Positions 54,210 to 63,087 of a stretch of 64,000 nucleotides of DNA are shown piece after piece. Position 1 is the stretch's first letter. Every line of letters begins with the position of its first letter. The notes beneath the pieces are model-generated. The model was not told the origin of the DNA and made no database searches. It was given only the letters and a program-made list of their open reading frames with translations. The position numbers were made by a program, and so were the translations under genes. Origin of the DNA: AP-15 sp963738185 (GTDB lineage: Bacteria > Pseudomonadota > Alphaproteobacteria > ATCC43930 > CGMCC-115725); contig CAVTVA010000001.1 of assembly GCA_963738185.1 (NCBI GenBank), positions 434,001 to 498,000 on the forward strand, in the 5' to 3' direction.

Positions 54210-57200
54210 CTATTCCGCCGCCATCGCCGGGCGCTCGCCGAGGTGGTGCAGGCAGCGGTCGATCCATAATTTGGTCAGCTTTTCCTGGGCGCCGTTTTGC
54301 GACAGGCGGCGGCGCAGGGCCGCGAAATCGACCTGGTCCATCTCCTGATCCTGGTTGAAGCAGGAAAAGACGACAGTCTCGGTGCCGGTGACGGGATCGC
54401 GGTGGCGCTGCAGGCATTGCGCGCAGATCTCTTTCATCATGCACTGCATCGGCGAGTTGATCGAGGCGATCGCCCGATGATCCGGGCGGAAATAGCGTTC
54501 GAGCGAGGCCCGGCGCGCCTCGGCGACCGCGTTCATCATGCCGTCCGAGCCGATCGCGACGATGCGGTCGACCTCGCCGAGCGGGATCGCGACCGGCCCG
54601 AGCACGCCCGAGCCATAGGCGGCGATCGCCTCGACGATGTTGCCGACAAAGGCCAAATCTTGCTTCCGGCCGGGCGCGAAGCCCGGCGCCTCGTCGCAGC
54701 ACCACACGACGGCGTCGGCGGAGCGCTCGATGTCCTCGACCTTGTAGCGGTCCTCGATCGCCTTGTAGCCGGCGAAATAGAGCACGCGCGAGCCCTGCGC
54801 CCGGAGCGCTGCGGCGATCGAGAACAAGACCGCGTTGCCGAGCCCGCCGCCAACCAGCAGCACGGTTTCGCCCGAAGGCGTCTCGGTCGGCGTGCCGGTC
54901 GGACCCATCAGGATTACCGGCTCGCCCGGCTTCAAGAGGGCGCACAAATCAGACGAGCCGCCCATTTCCAGCACGATCGTCGATAACAGGCCGTGCTCGC
55001 GATCGACGCCGGCGCCGGTCAGCGCCAGCCCCTCCATCGCCAGGGTCGTTCCGTCTACGCGAGTTGCCAGGGTCTCGTAATTCTGCAGGCGATAGAACTG
55101 CCCCGGCTGGAAGGCGCGCGCCGCCATCGGCGCCTTGACGACCACCTCGATAATCTTGGGCGTCAGCCGAATGATCTCGTGCACTCTGGCGCGCAATTCG
55201 TCGTCGAGGCGGGCGGCAAGCTCGACCGGAGCCGGCGCCGCGGGCCGCAGCCGCGCCAGCATGCGGCTGACCACCGGATAGCCCAAGGTGGCGCCGCCCA
55301 TGGCCTTGACCACGTTGCCGGAAAAGCTCGGATGCAGGTCGCCGAAAAAGCTGACCGCGCGGCCGTCGTCGCGCAGATGGGTCAGCACCCGCACCGCCGC
55401 GGGCTTCGCCACCCGCTCAGGGGTCGCCGCGTTCCCCTCCTCGTCGAGCGCGCGGAAATAGCGGCCGTCGAGCGTGATGTTGTCCGGGTCCTCGCGGCCG
55501 AGCACGGTGTTGGGCTGGGTCCCGGCCGCAACCAGGATCGTGCGCGCCGGCAGCACGACCTCCTCGCCCGGCCCCTGGTCGGGCTCGGGCCGACCGCCGC
55601 CGACCTCCTCGCGGCGATGCCGGCTGAGCCGCAGGGCCGCGGCTTGGCCAAAGACATCGATTTCGACCGCGACCGGGGTCAGCGCCTCGGCAAAGCGGAT
55701 GCCTTCCTCCATCGCCTTCGCCACCTCCTCATGGTTGAGGGTGTAGCTCGGCGCATCGATCAGGCGCCGGCGGTAGGCGATCGTTACCCCGCCCCAGCTG
55801 TCGAGCAATGCCGCCAGGCGTGGCGCGCGGCCTTCGCGGCGCGCGGCCTCGCGCTCGGCCCGGATCGCGCGGCCATGGGCGATAAACTCGGCGGCGGCTT
55901 CGCGCTCGGCTGCATTCCAGTGTCCGCGCACCGCCTCCTCCCCGCGCTCGAGAACCAGCGTCTCGTACCGCGACAGGAACTTCTCGACCTGGACCGGGTA
56001 ATAGGCGAGCAACTCGGTTGCGGTGTCGATCGCGGTCAACCCGCCGCCGATCACGACGACCGGCAGGCGCACGGTCAGGTTGGCGATATTGTCGGTCTTG
56101 GCGGCGCCGGTCAGCTGCAGCGCCATCAGGAAATCCGAGGCCTGGCGCACCCCCGGGGCGAGGTTGTTCTGCATCGGGATCACGGTCGGGCGGCCGGCCC
56201 CGGCGCACAGCGCCACATGGTCGAAGCCCATCGCGAAGGCGCTGTCGATCGTGATCGTGCCGCCAAAGCGCACCCCGCCATACATCGCGAAAGCGGTCCG
56301 GCGTTCGAGCAAGAGGCGCACGATCTTCAGGAAATTCTTGTCCCAGCGCACGGTAATACCGTATTCGGCGACCCCGCCAAAGCCGGCCATGACCCGGTCG
56401 TCGAGCCCGTCCACCAGGCTCGCCACATCGCGGATCGGGCGGAACGGGTGGCGGCTGCCGTCGAACGAGACGCCGGAGATGTCGGCCGGCAGCGGCTCGA
56501 TCTTCAGCCCGTCGATGGCGGCGACGAAATGGCCGTCATTGATCAAATGGTGGGCAAGGGTAAACCCGGCGGGTCCGAGCCCGACCGCCAGCACCTTGTA
56601 GCCGCTCTCAGGCCTTGGCAATGGCCGGCGCAGATTGAGCGGGTTCCAGCGGGTCAGGAGCGAATAGATCTCGAACCCCCACGGCAGCCCCAGCACGTCT
56701 TTCAGGGTGCGGGTCTCGATCTGCGGGATATCGACCGGCTCCTGGCGCTGATAAATGCACGCCTTCATGCAATCATTGCAGATGCGGTGCCCGGTGGCGG
56801 CGCAGATCGGGTTGTCGACGGCGACGATGGCCAGGGCGCCGAGGCTGTTGCCGCGCGCCTTGACCAAATTCATCTCGGAAATCTTTTCTTCGAGCGGGCA
56901 GCCGGCGAGAGTAACGCCAAACACGCTCTTCTTGAACGCGCCGTCCTTTTCCTTGAGACCCTTGGAGCAGCTGTCCTTCCCTTGGTTATGGCACCAGATG
57001 CAGTAATTCGCTTGGTCGAGCGCGCCGGTCAAATCGGTGCCGTGGTCGGTCAAGGCAAAGCCTTCGCGGCGCCGCCATTCGTCTTCGGGCAGGCGCAGCA
57101 TCGTCACACCGTCGCGCTCGATGGTTTCGACCGGCACCAGGTGGTGCGGGTCCAGCCGCCGCGGCACCTTGAACAGCACGCCGCGCCGGTGTTTTTTTTG

Positions 57201-57752
57201 GCCGTCGGACGACAAGGTGGCCCAGGCGGCGTAGCGCTGCGCCAAATCGAGCGCCGCGGCATTGCCGGCCTCGTCCTCAAGCCAATCGGCGACGCGCTCG
57301 GCGTAACGCCGCTCCCATTCCGGGATCTTGGCGCCTGCATCCTGCGCAACCGCGGTCAGCCGGTCGAGCTCGCGGGCGAGCGCCGGTCCGTCGATCGCTG
57401 CTGCGTCCGCTTCCTTGACCCCCTTGACCGCGCGGCGCTGCACAAACAGCCGCTTGACCGAATAAAGCGGCGCCAGCGCGTGATGGCGCGCCTGCAAGGC
57501 CCGCACCTCGCCGTCGATCCCAAACAAGCGCCCGAGGAAATCCTCGACATGGGGGGCCAGCTCGACGAGCAAATCCGATTGGGCTTGATGACCGATCGCG
57601 TCCGGATCGCGCCGCGCAATCATCAGCCGGTCATGCAATGCGCCATCGGCTTCGGCGAGATCGCCGACAAACGCGCGGTCGATGCGCACCAGCCCGTCGC
57701 GGTCGTAAAGGTCAGCGAACGACAGCCCGTGCTGCAGAACAAGTTCGGTCAT
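54210..57752 (-). CDS. single-chain Nfn/GltD-PyrK-like iron-sulfur flavoprotein oxidoreductase
   Basis: Protein of 1180 residues. An N-terminal region of about 245 residues has no recognised domain. A cysteine-rich segment follows: Cys251, 254, 262, 285 and Cys317, 325, 328, 332, set out like the two [4Fe-4S] clusters of GltD/NfnB. Next are an FAD fold (V-G-L-G-P-A-G near 390) and a NAD(P) fold (V-I-G-G-G-L-T-A-I-D near 567-576). From about 855 a second, PyrK/NfnA-like unit has P-G-Q-F-Y-R-L-Q-N-Y (FAD), L-L-V-G-G-G-L-G-N-A (NAD), and Cys1104, 1110, 1113, 1131 ([2Fe-2S] type). NfnAB has these units as two subunits and does flavin-based electron bifurcation; here they are fused. Electron bifurcation is a hypothesis. 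It lies between hicA and gshA. Confidence 0.8.
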   Translation of the reverse strand: MTELVLQHGLSFADLYDRDGLVRIDRAFVGDLAEADGALHDRLMIARRDPDAIGHQAQSDLLVELAPHVEDFLGRLFGIDGEVRALQARHHALAPLYSVKRLFVQRRAVKGVKEADAAAIDGPALARELDRLTAVAQDAGAKIPEWERRYAERVADWLEDEAGNAAALDLAQRYAAWATLSSDGQKKHRRGVLFKVPRRLDPHHLVPVETIERDGVTMLRLPEDEWRRREGFALTDHGTDLTGALDQANYCIWCHNQGKDSCSKGLKEKDGAFKKSVFGVTLAGCPLEEKISEMNLVKARGNSLGALAIVAVDNPICAATGHRICNDCMKACIYQRQEPVDIPQIETRTLKDVLGLPWGFEIYSLLTRWNPLNLRRPLPRPESGYKVLAVGLGPAGFTLAHHLINDGHFVAAIDGLKIEPLPADISGVSFDGSRHPFRPIRDVASLVDGLDDRVMAGFGGVAEYGITVRWDKNFLKIVRLLLERRTAFAMYGGVRFGGTITIDSAFAMGFDHVALCAGAGRPTVIPMQNNLAPGVRQASDFLMALQLTGAAKTDNIANLTVRLPVVVIGGGLTAIDTATELLAYYPVQVEKFLSRYETLVLERGEEAVRGHWNAAEREAAAEFIAHGRAIRAEREAARREGRAPRLAALLDSWGGVTIAYRRRLIDAPSYTLNHEEVAKAMEEGIRFAEALTPVAVEIDVFGQAAALRLSRHRREEVGGGRPEPDQGPGEEVVLPARTILVAAGTQPNTVLGREDPDNITLDGRYFRALDEEGNAATPERVAKPAAVRVLTHLRDDGRAVSFFGDLHPSFSGNVVKAMGGATLGYPVVSRMLARLRPAAPAPVELAARLDDELRARVHEIIRLTPKIIEVVVKAPMAARAFQPGQFYRLQNYETLATRVDGTTLAMEGLALTGAGVDREHGLLSTIVLEMGGSSDLCALLKPGEPVILMGPTGTPTETPSGETVLLVGGGLGNAVLFSIAAALRAQGSRVLYFAGYKAIEDRYKVEDIERSADAVVWCCDEAPGFAPGRKQDLAFVGNIVEAIAAYGSGVLGPVAIPLGEVDRIVAIGSDGMMNAVAEARRASLERYFRPDHRAIASINSPMQCMMKEICAQCLQRHRDPVTGTETVVFSCFNQDQEMDQVDFAALRRRLSQNGAQEKLTKLWIDRCLHHLGERPAMAAE

Positions 57753-57875
57753 GCCGGTTAGTTAGGTTACGGGAGGTAGGGAAACCAGCCGGCAAATCGC
57801 CGCGACAGGGTTGCGTCGGCCGAGACGCTACGCGCTGGCGGCCGGCCAGCGGCTCGCACTTGGCTGCTCCAACAC

Positions 57876-59252
57876 CTAATACGCGTAGTCGGTGAAGATT
57901 GGGTCGATTGCTCCGTGCCAGCGGGTGCGAAAATCTTCGAGCAGTTCCTCGGCCGGGGTGCGGCCGGAGCCGGCGGTCGCGAACAGCGGATCGAGAAAAT
58001 GGGTTTCGTCATCGCCCCAAGGGCTGCGCCGGGCGCGGCGATGCAGGCCTTCGCGCGCGATATCAAGCATTTCGAGGGCCACGTCGCGCAAGGTGCGGCT
58101 GCGCAGCGGCGTCGCCAGCGCCAGCCGCGGCACATCGCGACGCATCGCTTCGCGCTCCACGGCGGTCCAGTCGGCGATCAGGTCATAGGCGGCGTCGAGC
58201 GCCGTCGCATCGTAGAATATCCCAACCCACAGGGCCGGCAGCGCGCAGAGATGCCGCCACGGGCCGCCATCGGCGCCGCGCATTTCGAGAAACGTCTTGA
58301 GGCGGACCTCGGGAAAAGCCGTGGTCAGGTGGTCGCTCCAGTCGCCGAGCCGCGGGATCTCGCCGGGTAGCGCCGGCAGCCGGCCGTTTAGGAAATCGCG
58401 GAACGACTGACCGCTGGCGTCGATGTAATGGCCGTGGCGGTAGACGAAATACATCGGCACGTCGAGCATATAGTCGACATAGCGCTCGAACCCGAAGCCC
58501 GGCTCGAAGACAAAAGGCAGGGTGCCGCAACGGTCCGGGTCGGTGTCGGTCCAGATGTAGCTGCGCTGGCTCAGGAGGCCCGACGGCCGGCCCTCGACAA
58601 ACGGCGAGTTGGCGAACAGCGCCGTCGCCACCGGTTGCAAGGCCAGGCTGACCCGGAACTTCTTCACCATGTCGGCTTCGGATTGGTAGTCGAGATTGGC
58701 CTGCACAGTGCAGGTGCGCAGCATCATGTCGAGGCCGAGATGGCCTTTTTTCGGCATGTAGTCGCGCATGATGCGGTAGCGCTCTTTGGGCATCCACGAG
58801 ATGTCCTCGCGGCGCCATTTCGGGTCGAAACCGAGCCCCAACATGCCAAGCCCGAGCTCGTCGCAGACCTCGCGCACCTGGCGCAGATGCTCGTGCACCT
58901 CGTCGCAGGTCTGATGCACGGTTTCGAGCGGCGCCCCGCTCAACTCGAACTGACCGCCCGGTTCGAGGGTGATCGAACATCGCGCATCGTTTGAGAGCGC
59001 AATCGTGTTGCCGTTCTCGACCACCGGCTCCCAGCCGAAGCGCGTCATCCCGTGCAGCAATGCGGAGATCCCGTCCGGCCCGTCATACGGCACCCGGCGC
59101 AGATCGGAGCGGCGGAAGACGAATTTCTCGTGCTCGGTGCCGACCCGCCAGGCCGCCGGCGGCTTCGATCCGGCATCAAGATATTCGACCAGCTGCCGCC
59201 GGTCGGTGATCGGCTCTCCGGGCGTGCTCGGCGCGGTGGTCATGCTCGGCAA
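57876..59252 (-). CDS. gshA: glutamate-cysteine ligase (plant/alphaproteobacterial GCS2 type)
   Basis: ATP-dependent enzyme of 458 residues that makes gamma-glutamylcysteine in glutathione synthesis. Typical are R-V-G-T-E-H-E-K-F-V-F, N-T-I-A-L-S-N-D-A-R-C-S-I-T-L-E-P-G-G-Q-F-E-L-S, and the middle segment Y-M-P-K-K-G-H-L-G-L-D-M-M, all known from class 3 GCLs. The start is the ATG at 59252 or the M-T-T 9 bases later. It is followed on the same strand, after 123 bases, by the fused flavoprotein, and preceded by rsmE. Confidence 0.92.
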   Translation of the reverse strand: MPSMTTAPSTPGEPITDRRQLVEYLDAGSKPPAAWRVGTEHEKFVFRRSDLRRVPYDGPDGISALLHGMTRFGWEPVVENGNTIALSNDARCSITLEPGGQFELSGAPLETVHQTCDEVHEHLRQVREVCDELGLGMLGLGFDPKWRREDISWMPKERYRIMRDYMPKKGHLGLDMMLRTCTVQANLDYQSEADMVKKFRVSLALQPVATALFANSPFVEGRPSGLLSQRSYIWTDTDPDRCGTLPFVFEPGFGFERYVDYMLDVPMYFVYRHGHYIDASGQSFRDFLNGRLPALPGEIPRLGDWSDHLTTAFPEVRLKTFLEMRGADGGPWRHLCALPALWVGIFYDATALDAAYDLIADWTAVEREAMRRDVPRLALATPLRSRTLRDVALEMLDIAREGLHRRARRSPWGDDETHFLDPLFATAGSGRTPAEELLEDFRTRWHGAIDPIFTDYAY

Positions 59253-59315
59253 AGCTCCCGTAACATCGATACCAGAGAATGGCTGCCGGGCGGGGCGGCC
59301 AGGCCGCGGGCGCGC

Positions 59316-60066
59316 TCACCGGCTGCGCGCATCGCGCCAATCGCCGGCGCTCGCCTGGAGCACCGCCAGGCCCGCAAGTGCCGCAGTGTCGGCGCGCAGG
59401 ATTCTGGGTCCGAGCCCGACGCGCGTAACAAAGGAGAGTTTGCCCAGATAATCAAGCTCCGTCTCGGCGAAGCCGCCTTCGGGACCGGTCAGCAGCGCTG
59501 TCGGCCCCGTGCCGAGGCGCGTCGCAGCGGCCGGCGATCGGCTCGCCGGCGCCGGTCTCGTCACAGACGAGGAGGCGGCGCTCGGCCGGCCACGCGGCGA
59601 GCGCGCCGTCGAGCGGCTGCGGCGGATGCAGCGCGGGTATCGACAGCCGCTCGCTCTGCTCGGCCGCGGCGACCGCATGGGCGCGCAGCCGGTCGAGATT
59701 GAGCCGCTCGACCTGGGTGCGCCGGGTCCATACCGGCAGCAGCGCCGAAACGCCGAGCTCGGTCGCCTTCTCGACCAGCCAGTCGAGGCGCGCCCGCTTG
59801 ATCGGTGCAAACAGCAGCCACAGATCCGCCCCGGTTGCGGCCGCCCGCAGCCGACGCTCGGCCGTTATCGTCACGCGGCTGCGGCTGCTTTCGAGGATCC
59901 GGCAGAGCCATTCGCCATCGTGCGCGTTGAACGCCGCCACCGCGTCGCCTGGCCCGAGTCGGAGCACGGTGCGCAGATGGCGCGCCGGCCCCGACGCCAG
60001 ATCGAGTGCTGCGCCGGGCATCAAGCTGGCCTCGACATAGAGGCGTGGACCTCGGCATTCGCCCAT
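59316..60066 (-). CDS. rsmE: 16S rRNA m3U1498 methyltransferase RsmE, frameshifted
   Basis: SPOUT methyltransferase of about 249 residues. The first frame gives the PUA-like start P-G-A-A-L-D-L-A-S-G-P-A-R-H-L-R-T-V-L-R and F-A-P-I-K-R-A-R-L-D-W-L-V-E-K-A-T-E-L-G. After one extra base near 59531 the next frame gives the SAM-binding knot L-T-G-P-E-G-G-F-A-E-T-E and L-G-P-R-I-L-R-A-D-T-A. Both are invariant hallmarks of RsmE, so the protein must be one chain. It lies just upstream of gshA on the same strand and diverges from ubiA. Confidence 0.88.
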
Positions 60067-60128
60067 CGCTCGCTCTACTTATTCGCACGCGGCTTGAGCA
60101 GCGCCGCTCGCGTCGCCAAGATGAGGCG

Positions 60129-61148
60129 ATGACCGCGGAAAACAAGTCTGGGATCGGGATTGCCCCTCACCCTCCCGCTGCGCGGGTCCCTCCCTCTCCC
60201 CGCTTGCGGGGAGAGGGTCGGGGTGAGGGGCCGTCGGCGGTGCCGGCGCCGGACCCGAGCGACATCGATCGCGGCGACTGGGTCGAGTGCTGGCTGCCGC
60301 CGCGCGCCCGGCCTTACGCCCGCCTCGCCCGCCTCGACCGGCCGATCGGCACCTGGCTGCTGCTGTTTCCGGCATGGTGGGGGATCGCACTCGCCTCGCG
60401 GCGGTGGCCGGATCCGGCGCTGCTCGCGCTGTTCGCGCTGGGCGCCATCGTGATGCGCGGCGCCGGCTGCACCCTCAACGACATCGCCGACCGGCGTTAC
60501 GACGTGCGGGTCGCGCGCACCCGGCTGCGGCCGTTGCCGAGCGGTGCCGTGACGGTGCGGCAGGCGGTAATGTTCCTGGGGCTGCAGCTGGCGGTCGGCG
60601 CCGCAGTGCTGCTCAGCCTGAACCGGACCAGCATTCTGCTCGGGATCGCCGTGCTCGGGCTGATCGGCAGCTACCCCTTCATGAAGCGGGTCACTTATTG
60701 GCCGCAGCTGTTCCTCGGGCTCAACTTCAACTGGGGGGCGCTGATCGGCTGGACCGCGGTAGCCGGCGCGCTGGGGCGGCCGGCGCTGCTGCTCTACCTC
60801 GGCGGTATTTTCTGGACGGTCGGCTACGACACGATCTATGCGCATCAGGACAAGGAGGACGACGCGCTGATCGGCGTCAAATCCTCGGCCTTGGCGCTCG
60901 GGCAGCGCACCCGGCCGTGGCTCTTCGTGTTCTACGCCGCAGCGATATTGCTGTGGGGCCTGGCCGGCTTCGCCGCCGGGCTCGGCGCGTTGTTTTGGGT
61001 CGGGCTTGCCGCCGCGACACTGCAGCTCTCGTGGCAGGCAACGCGCGTCGATATCGACCGGCCGGCCGATTGCCTCGCCAAGTTCCGCTCGAACCGCGCG
61101 GTCGGCTGGCTGATGCTGGCCGGGATCGTCGCCGGCCATCTGATCTGA
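60129..61148 (+). CDS. ubiA: 4-hydroxybenzoate polyprenyltransferase UbiA with a repeat-encoded N-terminal stretch
   Basis: Membrane prenyltransferase of 339 residues in ubiquinone synthesis. The first Asp motif is C-T-L-N-D-I-A-D-R-R-Y-D and the second Y-D-T-I-Y-A-H-Q-D-K-E-D-D; seven to nine helices follow the usual pattern. Residues about 12-34 (H-P-P-A-A-R-V-P-P-S-P-R-L-R-G-E-G-R-G-E-G) are encoded by a 68-base REP-like palindrome, so the repeat seems to have entered the 5' coding region in frame. The conserved protein begins around R-L-A-R-L-D-R-P-I-G-T-W. Start ATG 60129 after GAGG. Confidence 0.9.
   Translation: MTAENKSGIGIAPHPPAARVPPSPRLRGEGRGEGPSAVPAPDPSDIDRGDWVECWLPPRARPYARLARLDRPIGTWLLLFPAWWGIALASRRWPDPALLALFALGAIVMRGAGCTLNDIADRRYDVRVARTRLRPLPSGAVTVRQAVMFLGLQLAVGAAVLLSLNRTSILLGIAVLGLIGSYPFMKRVTYWPQLFLGLNFNWGALIGWTAVAGALGRPALLLYLGGIFWTVGYDTIYAHQDKEDDALIGVKSSALALGQRTRPWLFVFYAAAILLWGLAGFAAGLGALFWVGLAAATLQLSWQATRVDIDRPADCLAKFRSNRAVGWLMLAGIVAGHLI
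60163..60230. repeat. REP-like palindromic repeat, family A copy 4, inside ubiA
   Basis: A near-complete palindrome from CCCCTCACCC to GGGTGAGGGG, with inner stems CCCGCtgCGCGGG and CTCCCCGCttGCGGGGAG. It is the longest copy in the window. Its length and frame keep ubiA open. Confidence 0.85.
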
Positions 61149-61156
61149 GCCCGGCC

Positions 61157-61804
61157 TTGGATCCCGCTCTGTTCGTCCGCTGCAACACCGCGATCGCCGC
61201 ACCGCCGCTGGTGCCCGAAATCCGGCTCCATCTGGCGACCGAGATCACCCCGATCTGGCAGGCGAGCGAGGAGAGCCTGGCGCAGGGTGCCGTGCCGCCG
61301 CCATTCTGGGCGTTTGCCTGGGCCGGCGGCCAGGCGCTCGCCCGCTACCTGCTCGATCGCCCGGAAATCGTCGCCGGCCGCTCGGTCATAGATTTCGGCG
61401 CCGGCTCTGGTCTGGTCGCGATCGCCGCCGCGAAAGCCGGCGCCAGCCCGGTGCTGGCCGCCGAGATCGACCATGTCGCGGCCGCCGCGATCGCCGCCAA
61501 CGCCGCGCTGAACGACGCCGCGGTGACGGTGATCCTCGCCGATCCGATCGACACGGACCTTCCGCCTTGCGACATCGTTACCGCCGGCGATGTCTGCTAC
61601 GAGCGCGACATGGCTCGGCGCGCGATCTGCTGGCTGCGCCAACGAGCCGGCCACGGCTCTCTGGTGCTGCTCGGCGACCCCGGCCGCGCCTATCTCCCGG
61701 ACGCCGGGCTGCGCGAGCTCGCCCGCCATATCGTGCCGACCAGCCGCGAGCTCGAGGATCGCGACAGCCGCGACGGGGTCGTCTACACGGTGCTGGCACA
61801 GTGA
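61157..61804 (+). CDS. class I methyltransferase, ETF-beta lysine methyltransferase (METTL20)-like
   Basis: Methyltransferase of 215 residues. Seen are R-L-H-L-A-T-E-I-T-P-I-W-Q-A, P-P-P-F-W-A-F-A-W-A-G-G-Q-A-L-A-R-Y, motif I V-I-D-F-G-A-G-S-G-L-V-A-I-A-A, and T-A-G-D-V-C-Y-E. This set matches the bacterial homologues of METTL20, which trimethylate the recognition loop of the electron-transfer flavoprotein beta subunit (family knowledge). Start TTG at 61157, 8 bases after the ubiA stop, so they are probably co-transcribed. Some databases call it only a nicotinamide-type methyltransferase. Confidence 0.78.
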   Translation: MDPALFVRCNTAIAAPPLVPEIRLHLATEITPIWQASEESLAQGAVPPPFWAFAWAGGQALARYLLDRPEIVAGRSVIDFGAGSGLVAIAAAKAGASPVLAAEIDHVAAAAIAANAALNDAAVTVILADPIDTDLPPCDIVTAGDVCYERDMARRAICWLRQRAGHGSLVLLGDPGRAYLPDAGLRELARHIVPTSRELEDRDSRDGVVYTVLAQ

Positions 61805-61883
61805 GCCCGTTCAGCAAAGCCTTGACCGCAGCCGATGCGGGCTTGGCGGGTGCTGCCGCGAGAGAAGCGATCGGACAGCTGTG

Positions 61884-63065
61884 GTGACGCGCCGTCGCAC
61901 GATCGTGGTCGCGGCGCTCGGCAGCACCCAGACGGTCGCCTGGGCATCGAGCTACTACATGCCGGCGATCCTTGGCGCGCCGATCGCCTTGGCATTGCAT
62001 CTGTCGGGCAATGTGTTCTTCGGCTTCTTCTCCGCCGCCCTGCTGCTGTCGGCGGCGGTTGGCCCGTCGGTCGGGCGGCTGATCGACCGGCATGGCGGCC
62101 GGCTGATGCTGGCTGCCTCGAATTTGGTGATCGCCGCCGGACTCGCGATTCTCGCCGTCGCGCACGGCATCGTCGGGCTCGCCATCGCCTGGTTTGTGCT
62201 CGGCATCGGCATCGGCATGGGCCTCTACGACCCGGCCTTTGCCGCCTTGACCTGGCTCTACGGCCGCGAGGCGCGCAGCGCCATCACCGGGATCACCTTG
62301 ATCGCCGGCTTTGCCAGCACGGTCAGCTGGCCGTTGAGCGCCTTCTTCCTGCATGAATACGGTTGGCGCGCAGCTTGCCTGTTCTGGGCCGGGCTAAACT
62401 TGTTGCTGGCGGTGCCCATCAACTGGCTGGTGATCCCGCGCCGCAGCGCGCCGGCCGCGGCGCCGCAAGCCGCAGCCGTGCTGCCGATGGCCGAGCCGCC
62501 GCGCGGCGCGATGCCGATCCTCGCTTTTTTCTTCTCCGCCACCTGGTTTGTGCAGGGTGCGATGGCAGCGCATCTACCGGGCCTGTTGCAAGCGGCGGGC
62601 GCCTCGGCCACCGCCGCGATCGCCGCCGCGTCTCTGGTCGGGCCGGCCCAGGTCGGCGCCCGCATGGTCGAGTTCGGCTTGCTGCGCTCGTTTCACCCGG
62701 TCTCCTCGGCGCGGATCGCTTCGGTGTTGCATCCGGTCGGCGCCGCCCTGCTGGCGGTGTTCGGCGCGCCGGCGATCGTCGCGTTTGCGCTGCTGCATGG
62801 CGCCGGCAACGGCATGATCACGATCGCCAAGGGCACCCTGCCGCTGGCGCTGTTCGGGCCGCAGGCCTACGGGCTGCGCAGCGGGTTGTTGTCGGCGCCG
62901 GCGCGGGTGCTGCAATCGGCGGCGCCGTTTTTGTTCGGGCTGCTGCTCGGCCGGGTCGGGGTCGGCGCGGTGTGGCTGACCGCCGGGCTCTGCCTCGCCG
63001 CCTTCGCCTCGCTCTTCGCACTGCGCTCGCGCTCTTCACCGGCGGTCGAGGCGGCGAGCGACTAA
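61884..63065 (+). CDS. MFS transporter
   Basis: Twelve-helix major facilitator of about 393 residues. Helix 2-3 loop is G-R-L-I-D-R-H-G-G-R, the typical MFS motif A. The second half begins near residue 210 (A-M-P-I-L-A-F-F-F-S-A-T-W-F). The Y-Y-M-P-A-I-L in helix 1 and L-Y-D-P-A-F-A-A-L-T-W-L-Y-G after helix 4 resemble members related to oxalate/formate and uncharacterised anion exporters, but the substrate is unknown. The GTG at 61884 is likely; a GTG 3 bases earlier is equally possible. It follows the methyltransferase by 79 bases. Confidence 0.8.
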   Translation: MTRRRTIVVAALGSTQTVAWASSYYMPAILGAPIALALHLSGNVFFGFFSAALLLSAAVGPSVGRLIDRHGGRLMLAASNLVIAAGLAILAVAHGIVGLAIAWFVLGIGIGMGLYDPAFAALTWLYGREARSAITGITLIAGFASTVSWPLSAFFLHEYGWRAACLFWAGLNLLLAVPINWLVIPRRSAPAAAPQAAAVLPMAEPPRGAMPILAFFFSATWFVQGAMAAHLPGLLQAAGASATAAIAAASLVGPAQVGARMVEFGLLRSFHPVSSARIASVLHPVGAALLAVFGAPAIVAFALLHGAGNGMITIAKGTLPLALFGPQAYGLRSGLLSAPARVLQSAAPFLFGLLLGRVGVGAVWLTAGLCLAAFASLFALRSRSSPAVEAASD

Positions 63066-63087
63066 CCTTGTGGCGGCAGCACGCGTG

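Noticed and set aside
54993..57761. 922-codon open frame opposite the fused flavoprotein
   Set aside because: It is an antisense shadow of a high-GC gene: composition is rich in Arg/Gly/His/Asp without any motif, while the leftward frame has clear FAD, NAD and Cys-cluster motifs.
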